DNA of 64,000 nucleotides. Source: Fulvimarina uroteuthidis (GTDB lineage: Bacteria; Pseudomonadota; Alphaproteobacteria; Rhizobiales; Rhizobiaceae). The stretch covers positions 868,001 to 932,000 of the forward strand of contig NZ_JAXLPB010000001.1 in assembly GCF_034321785.1 (NCBI RefSeq), read 5' to 3'. Shown piece by piece: positions 59,122-64,000 of this stretch (position 1 is the stretch's first letter; every line of letters begins with the position of its first letter). The notes below the pieces were generated by a model. The model was given only the letters and a program-made list of their open reading frames with translations. It was not told the origin of the DNA and made no database searches. The translations under genes and the position numbers were made by a program.

Positions 59122-60567
59122 ATGAGCCGACTGGCAGACGTGCGGACTGACGAACGGGCCGCGCTCGATCCCCGCCGCTGGATTACCCTTTCGGTGCTTC
59201 TGCTCGCCGGCTTCATGAACCTTGTCGACGTCACCATCGTCAACGTGGCGATTCCGAGCCTCATCGACGATCTGTCCGCCTCGAGTTCGCAGATCGAATG
59301 GGTGGTCGCCGCCTATATCCTCGCCTTCGCCCTGGGCCTGCTTCCCTTCGGGCGGCTCGGCGACGTGGTCGGGCGCAAGCGCATGTTCCTCCTCGGCGTA
59401 TCGGGCTTCACGGTCGGATCGGCACTGTGCGGCCTTGCGCCCACCACCGGATTTCTCATCGCGGCCCGGCTGATGCAGGGCACGTGCGGGGCGATGATGA
59501 TGCCGCAGGTGCTCGCCCTCGTTCAGGTGACGTTCCCGCGCGAGGAACGCGGCTTCGCCTTCTCTCTGTTCGGCGTCACGGCGGGGATGGCGGCGGTCAC
59601 CGGGCCGCTGCTCGGCGGCGTTCTCATCGGCGCCGATCTCTACGGCCTCGTCTGGCGGCCGATCTTCCTGATCAACATCCCCGTGGGCATCTTCGCGCTG
59701 GTCATGGGGTGGCGGCTGATCCCGGCGACGAAGCGCAGCGCCTACCAGCCGATCGACGTCGTCGGCGTCGCGCTTGCGGCGCTCACCGTCTTCGCCATCG
59801 TCTTTCCGCTGGTGGAGGGACGCGAGTTCGGCTGGCCGCTCTGGTGCTTCGGGATGATGGCGGCGAGCCTGCCCCTCGCCGTTTCGTTCGTCAGCTGGGA
59901 AGCGCGCCGCGCGCGGCGGCACGAGACGCAGCTCGTGCCGGTCGGACTGCTCGCGAACCGGCATTTTCTGCTCGGCCTGTCCATGACAGCGACCCTGTTT
60001 GCCGGCATTCCCGGCTTCTTTTTCGTCATCGCGCTGTTTCTGCAGGTCGGCTTCGGCTTCACCGCGCTTCAGTCCGGCCTGACGACGGTGCCGTTCTCCG
60101 TCGGCGTCTTCGTCGCCTCGCTGGTCTCGGGCCGCTTCGGATCTTCCCATGCCAAGGCCCGGCTCGTCGCCGGGCCGCTGATCCTCGCCGCCGGCATGGC
60201 GTTCCTGCTCTTCGTCGCCTCGGGGGCGACGACCGCGATCGATCATTGGGTGTTCACGGGACCGCTGGTGATCGCCGGACTCGGCATGGGCATTACGGTC
60301 GCGCCGCTGTTCGCCACCATCCTGACCGTCGTGAAGGATCAGGATGCGGGATCGGGATCGGGTGCGCTGCAGACCTTCCAGCAGATCGGCGGCGCGCTCG
60401 GCGTTGCGGTGCTCGGGCAGATTTTCTTCGGCGCGCTCGCCGGCGGCACGACGCCTGACGACTACAGGGCGAGCTTCATGGCGACGCTCTACCTGCAGGT
60501 GGCGCTGTTCCTGCTTCTCGCCGTTCTCGCCTCGCGCCTGCCCGCGGACGATGCGCGGCTGAACTGA
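59122..60567 (+). CDS. MFS transporter, DHA2 (EmrB/QacA) family
   Basis: Proton-driven exporter of 481 residues with 14 predicted membrane segments. Motif A is GRLGDVVGRKRMF, motif D1-like FMNLVDVTIVNVAIPSL and motif C GPLLGGVLIG. ATG 59122 has GGAG 7 nt upstream; ATG 59089 is in frame but lacks one. The family exports drugs and toxic lipophiles, usually with an EmrA partner, which is not seen here. A terminator-like stem follows, but its T-run faces sodB. Confidence 0.93.
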   Translation: MSRLADVRTDERAALDPRRWITLSVLLLAGFMNLVDVTIVNVAIPSLIDDLSASSSQIEWVVAAYILAFALGLLPFGRLGDVVGRKRMFLLGVSGFTVGSALCGLAPTTGFLIAARLMQGTCGAMMMPQVLALVQVTFPREERGFAFSLFGVTAGMAAVTGPLLGGVLIGADLYGLVWRPIFLINIPVGIFALVMGWRLIPATKRSAYQPIDVVGVALAALTVFAIVFPLVEGREFGWPLWCFGMMAASLPLAVSFVSWEARRARRHETQLVPVGLLANRHFLLGLSMTATLFAGIPGFFFVIALFLQVGFGFTALQSGLTTVPFSVGVFVASLVSGRFGSSHAKARLVAGPLILAAGMAFLLFVASGATTAIDHWVFTGPLVIAGLGMGITVAPLFATILTVVKDQDAGSGSGALQTFQQIGGALGVAVLGQIFFGALAGGTTPDDYRASFMATLYLQVALFLLLAVLASRLPADDARLN

Positions 60568-60585
60568 CACGAGCCCCTGTGAACG

Positions 60586-60620
60586 AAAAAGGGCCCCGCC
60601 GGCAACGCCGGCAGGGCCCT
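60586..60620 (-). terminator. Terminator of sodB
   Basis: AGGGCCCTGCCGGC-gtt-GCCGGCGGGGCCCTTTTT read on the minus strand: a 14-bp, nearly perfect stem and a five-T tail 30 bp after the sodB stop. Confidence 0.85.
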
Positions 60621-60649
60621 CGAGAACGGCGCGATCGTCGAGACGACGG

Positions 60650-61252
60650 TTAGGCGGTCGCCTTGGCGTACATCTCCTCGACATACTCCCAGTTGATCAA
60701 ATTATCGACGAAGGCCGACAGATATTTCGGGCGCGCGTTGCGGTAGTCGATATAGTAGGAATGCTCCCACACGTCGACGCCGAGGATCGGCGTCGCGCCG
60801 TGCACCAGCGGGTTCTCGCCGTTCGGCGTCTTCATGATCTCGAGCTTGCCGTTCTTGACCGCGACCCAGGCCCAGCCCGAACCGAACTGGCCGGCGCCCG
60901 CGGCCTCGAAATCGGCCTTGAACTTGTCGTAGCCGCCCAGATCGCTCTGGAACGCCTTTTCGAGCGAGCCCGGCAGGCTCTTGCCGCCGCCGTTCGGCTT
61001 CATCCAGTTCCAGAAGTGGACATGGTTGTAGTGCTGAGCCGCATTGTTGAAGAGCGGCTGGTTGGTCCCGTGCGAGGCCTTGACGACCTCCTCAACCGAC
61101 TTGTCCGCCATGCCGGCGTCTTCGGCCAGCTCGTTGCCCTTCGTCACGTAGGCATTGTGATGCTTGTCGTGATGAAATTCGAGCGTTTCCTTGGACATGT
61201 AGGGTCCGAGCGCATCGTAGGCATAGGGAAGGTCTGGAAGCGTAAACGCCAT
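60650..61252 (-). CDS. sodB: Superoxide dismutase, iron type
   Basis: 200-residue Fe/Mn superoxide dismutase. Metal ligands H27, H77, D160 and H164 (DVWEHSYY) are present. Glutamine at position 73 in NNAAQHYNH is the iron-type arrangement; manganese enzymes have Gly there. The GAGQFGSGWAWV segment is more manganese-like, so cambialism is possible. No signal peptide. ATG 61252 has GGAGAG 5 nt upstream. Promoter and terminator are both visible. Confidence 0.95.
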   Translation of the reverse strand: MAFTLPDLPYAYDALGPYMSKETLEFHHDKHHNAYVTKGNELAEDAGMADKSVEEVVKASHGTNQPLFNNAAQHYNHVHFWNWMKPNGGGKSLPGSLEKAFQSDLGGYDKFKADFEAAGAGQFGSGWAWVAVKNGKLEIMKTPNGENPLVHGATPILGVDVWEHSYYIDYRNARPKYLSAFVDNLINWEYVEEMYAKATA

Positions 61253-61300
61253 GGGTCTCTCCATCATTTCGTTCGGTCGTCGGGATCGGCGGCCGAAAGC

Positions 61301-61329
61301 AGAACGTGGCCGCGAACCGTTGCTGTCAA
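61301..61329 (-). promoter_or_regulatory. Possible sodB promoter
   Basis: Perfect -35 TTGACA with a 17-nt spacer and a poor -10 (CGTTCT) on the minus strand, 49-77 bp upstream of the sodB ATG. Confidence 0.35.
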
Positions 61330-61408
61330 ATTTAGAGGGGCAGGCGCCGAATTCCACCGGGCGCCTGCGTGAAATCCCCATGACAATCCGGCGCCGTCGC
61401 GCGTCGCC

Positions 61409-62290
61409 TCAATGCGCCTCGCCCTTCGCATAGGACCAATAGAGATCCCGCGCCCGGCGATAGAAGCTGCCAGGCTGGAACGAGACGGTCTCGAAGCGCG
61501 TGATCGGGACGACCTTGGAATGGTTGCCGGTCGAAAACAGCTCGTCGGCCTCCAGGAAATCCTTCGGCCGAAGCGATCTCTCGATCACCTCGACGCCGTC
61601 GGCGCGCAGGCGCTCGATCACCCGGGCGCGGGTGATGCCGGACAGGAAGCAGCCATTGGCGATCGGCGTCATCACGACGCCGTCCTTGGCGAGGAACACG
61701 TTGGACGTGGCGGTCTCGGCGACATTGCCGAGCATGTCGCACATCAGCGCATTGTCGAACCCGCGCGCGCGGGCCTCGGTGATGGCGCGGCCGGAATTGG
61801 GGTAAAGGCAGCCGGCCTTGGCGTCGGTCATCGCGACCTCCGGGGTAGGACGGCGAAACGGCGACAAGGCGAGCGTGAAGCCGGTCGGCTCCAGCATCGG
61901 GGATTCGAAGAGGTAGAGGCTGAAGACCGTGGACCCTTCGTCGGGCGGCACGCCCATGAAGCCGCCCTGTTCCGCCCAGTACATCGGCTTGATGTAGATC
62001 GCGGTCTGTCCATCGAACCCCGCAATGCCCTCGTGCGCGAGTGCTTCGATCGCATCCGGCGTCATGGTCGGCGCCAGTCCCATCGCCTCGGCCGAACGGT
62101 TCACCCGCTGGCAGTGCAGGTCGAGATCGGGCGACAGGCCGTCGAACCATCGGGCTCCGTCGAACACCGAACTGCCGAGCCAGAGCCCGTGCGTGGCGGG
62201 GCTGACGCAGGCGAACGCCCCCTCGTGCCAGGCCCCGTCGAACCAGGTGCGCGAGCGTCGCGCCGGCTGCGTGTCTTGCTGTTGAGCCAT
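61409..62290 (-). CDS. Class IV aminotransferase, branched-chain amino acid type
   Basis: 293-residue PLP aminotransferase of fold type IV. The catalytic lysine is K158 in DAKAGCLYPNSGRA; the phosphate and substrate loops are GSSVFDGAR, AETATSNVFLA and LSGITRARVIE. It most resembles the branched-chain aminotransferases that lack the large IlvE length, but D-amino acid or aminodeoxychorismate-lyase activity cannot be excluded. ATG 62290. Confidence 0.88.
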   Translation of the reverse strand: MAQQQDTQPARRSRTWFDGAWHEGAFACVSPATHGLWLGSSVFDGARWFDGLSPDLDLHCQRVNRSAEAMGLAPTMTPDAIEALAHEGIAGFDGQTAIYIKPMYWAEQGGFMGVPPDEGSTVFSLYLFESPMLEPTGFTLALSPFRRPTPEVAMTDAKAGCLYPNSGRAITEARARGFDNALMCDMLGNVAETATSNVFLAKDGVVMTPIANGCFLSGITRARVIERLRADGVEVIERSLRPKDFLEADELFSTGNHSKVVPITRFETVSFQPGSFYRRARDLYWSYAKGEAH

Positions 62291-62521
62291 CGTGGTCGCT
62301 TCAGCCTCTCTGCGTGGGATTGCGTTTCGGTTTGGTTAACGCGGCGCAGCCGCCGTTAGACAGGGGCCCCGCAGCCAAAGACAATGATCGTTCGTCATCA
62401 ACTCGGCGTGACATCGGCGCGCCGCACGGGAACTGTCTGTATCAATCGGGGCTTATGCCACGAAAGAACAGGTGTAAGTGCCAAAAGAGCACGACATCGG
62501 CAAGGCTGGAGATTACCCATC

Positions 62522-63268
62522 ATGACTTCGCACCCCTCGCGACGTGCCTTTCTCACGGGCCTCGGCCTGACCGCGGGCGCGGCGCTCGCCGGCTGCGCAC
62601 CGTCCGGACCGCGCGCCCGGATTATCGGCATGTCCGCCTTCGACGGCCAGGGCGGCGCATCGGTCTACGACAGCAACCCGGCTTCGTCCTACGGCGCGCC
62701 GAGCGCGCGCTACCGCGAGATGTACGATGCGATGTTCGACGAGGGCTATCGCATTCCCGCGATCAATCTGTCCCGGGTCGACCCGATCTACTATCGCCGC
62801 GAGGTGGCCGACCCGACGGGCGAGGCCCCCGGGACGGTCGTCGTCGACACCGCCAACAAGTTCGCCTACGTGGTCCAGCCCGGTGGCCGCGCCATGCGCT
62901 ACGGCGTGGGCGTTGGACGGGCCGGCATGGAATGGTCGGGCCGTGCCAAGATCCAGTGGAAGAAGAAGTGGCCGACCTGGACGCCGCCCGCCGAGATGAT
63001 CGCCCGCAAGCCCGAGCTCGCCGAATATTCCGCCGCGAACGGCGGCATGGAGCCGGGCATCGGCAATCCGCTCGGCGCACGGGCGCTGTACCTGTTCCAG
63101 AACGGCAAGGACACGCTCTACCGCCTGCACGGCTCGCCCGAATACTGGACGATCGGCACCAACGATTCGTCGGGCTGCATCCGCTTCATGAACCAGGACA
63201 TCATCGATCTCTACGACCGCGTGCCGTCGGGCTCGCAGGTTCTGGTGCGTCAGGGCGGAATCGTCTGA
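62522..63268 (+). CDS. L,D-transpeptidase (YkuD), Tat-exported lipoprotein
   Basis: 248-residue cell-wall cross-linking enzyme. The N-terminus has a twin-arginine motif (SRRAFL) and a lipobox LAGC with C25, so it is a predicted Tat lipoprotein. The YkuD domain has H203 in YRLHGSPEYWTIG and the catalytic C219 in NDSSGCIRF. ATG 62522 has TGGAGA 9 nt upstream. The 231 bp upstream hold a hairpin-forming repeat (TAACGCGGC/GCCGCCGTTA, 62337-62358). Divergent from the aminotransferase gene. Confidence 0.93.
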   Translation: MTSHPSRRAFLTGLGLTAGAALAGCAPSGPRARIIGMSAFDGQGGASVYDSNPASSYGAPSARYREMYDAMFDEGYRIPAINLSRVDPIYYRREVADPTGEAPGTVVVDTANKFAYVVQPGGRAMRYGVGVGRAGMEWSGRAKIQWKKKWPTWTPPAEMIARKPELAEYSAANGGMEPGIGNPLGARALYLFQNGKDTLYRLHGSPEYWTIGTNDSSGCIRFMNQDIIDLYDRVPSGSQVLVRQGGIV

Positions 63269-63320
63269 TCGAGGCGGGCTCGGCGGTTCGGGGCCCTTTC
63301 GAACATCAGGTCGTTTCACG

Positions 63321-63346
63321 GACGGGTCGCGCCATGCGGCCCGTTT
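63321..63346 (+). terminator. Terminator of the L,D-transpeptidase gene
   Basis: ACGGGTCGC-gccat-GCGGCCCGTTTC stem with a short T-run, 50 bp after the stop. Confidence 0.6.
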
Positions 63347-63487
63347 CTCGTTCCGCGCCCTTTCCGCGCAGCCGGCCCCGCTTCGGGCGCGCCGCCGGAA
63401 CGGGGCGGGCGCTTTCCCGTTTGACCTGTCAAGGCACGACGCGCGGTGAGCGGCGTCTTCTTTCTTCGAAACCGAAAGGTACGAGCG

Positions 63488-64000
63488 ATGCAGCATGATG
63501 TTCTGGGCTTCGACGAACTTGGCGAGACCGAGCTGAAGGAGGTCGAGGTCGGCGAGATCAAGCTGCTTCTGGCCAGGGACGGCGACCGGGTGTTTGCGAC
63601 CGGCGCGAAATGCACCCACAAGGGCGCGCCGTTGAAGAACGGCACCCGGGTCGGCAACAGGGTCGTTTGCCCCTGGCACCACGCCGTGTTCGATCTGGAG
63701 ACCGGCGATCACGCCGAGCCTCCTGGACAGGGTTGCCTGGCGCGCTTCGCCGTCTCCGTCGAGAACGGACGGATCCTGGTGGAGGTCCCGGACAAGGCAG
63801 GGATGACGAGGCCGGAGGTTCCGGCCGACGCGCGCAAGACCGGCGGCGAGCGCGTGTTCGCCATCGTCGGCACGGGCGCTGCGGGCCTTGCCTGCGCCCA
63901 GGAACTCGTGCGCCAGGGGTTCGACGGCCGGATCGTGATGATCGGCCCGGAAAACACGCCCCCCTACGACCGGACCGATCTTTCCAAGGCTTATCTCAAG
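63488..64000 (+). CDS. Rieske domain FAD-dependent reductase (AIFM3/ferredoxin reductase-like), partial
   Basis: The first 171 residues of a two-domain flavoprotein. Residues 1-105 are a Rieske [2Fe-2S] domain with CTH (C42, H44) and CPWHHAVF (C62, H65). After a linker a second domain opens with the FAD loop VFAIVGTGAAGLACAQELV and the characteristic PPYDRTDLSKAYL of class I pyridine-nucleotide reductases. ATG 63488 has AAAGG 8-9 nt upstream. The frame is open at the window end. The family is linked to ferredoxin reduction and stress, function unassigned. Confidence 0.92.
   Translation, partial: MQHDVLGFDELGETELKEVEVGEIKLLLARDGDRVFATGAKCTHKGAPLKNGTRVGNRVVCPWHHAVFDLETGDHAEPPGQGCLARFAVSVENGRILVEVPDKAGMTRPEVPADARKTGGERVFAIVGTGAAGLACAQELVRQGFDGRIVMIGPENTPPYDRTDLSKAYLK

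Overview
The window is GC-rich bacterial chromosome with very dense coding and short gaps. Several genes are typical of Alphaproteobacteria: a TrcR/DUF1013 cell-cycle regulator, the CtrA-degradation adaptor RcdA, AddAB instead of RecBCD, a dnaJ-pmtA neighbourhood, an HWE-family histidine kinase and a group IV ornithine decarboxylase. Hyphomicrobiales (Rhizobiales) is the best guess; genus cannot be read from the window. No rRNA, tRNA, CRISPR array, insertion sequence or prophage was seen. About 57 protein genes are supported, two of them cut by the window ends.

Layout. 1-2.3 kb: end of a polyamine-type ABC transporter operon (binding protein, ATPase). 2.6-5.6 kb: trcR with a near-consensus promoter, a quinone oxidoreductase, a structured RNA ending in a strong terminator, and rcdA. 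5.7-12.9 kb: addB-addA and trxA. 13.3-18.7 kb: a GntR regulator and three enzymes that together fit hydroxyproline breakdown (epimerase, D-hydroxyproline dehydrogenase, DapA-like deaminase), then an AI-2E family permease. 18.8-22.8 kb: an Old Yellow Enzyme, a LysR regulator, and a divergent ornithine decarboxylase with a promoter, a possible LysR site and a leader of about 420 nt. 22.9-29.1 kb: a GNAT protein, an HWE kinase, a SHOCT protein and a DEAD-box helicase.

29.4-33.8 kb: a WD40 protein and a COG0523/CobW GTPase with a His-rich loop, a BrnT/BrnA toxin-antitoxin pair with its own promoter and palindrome, a creatininase-family enzyme coupled to a small ORF, and a MarR regulator. 33.9-38.3 kb: a LacI regulator, an FMN reductase, two PmtA-like methyltransferases and dnaJ (no dnaK beside it). 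38.6-47.9 kb: an acyltransferase, a PRC-barrel protein, a GNAT-type protein, DUF924, TusA-like, a second CobW GTPase, a D,D-carboxypeptidase, an M20 amidohydrolase and an SDR. 47.9-54.4 kb: a complete seven-gene Mrp antiporter operon with a DUF423 membrane gene at its tail. 54.7-64 kb: an oligopeptidase B-like peptidase, a short Hsp70 (YegD type), a GNAT, an MFS exporter, an Fe-type superoxide dismutase, a class IV aminotransferase, a Tat-lipoprotein L,D-transpeptidase, and the start of a Rieske-FAD reductase.

Most of this is ordinary alphaproteobacterial core genome. The less explained parts are non-coding: the structured RNA with competing pairings upstream of rcdA, the long leader and paired dyads between lysR and the decarboxylase, and several palindromes in promoter positions. 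Among proteins, the CobW-WD40 pair and the tandem PmtA pair with a coupled FMN reductase deserve a second look. I did not find a clearly new multi-gene system.
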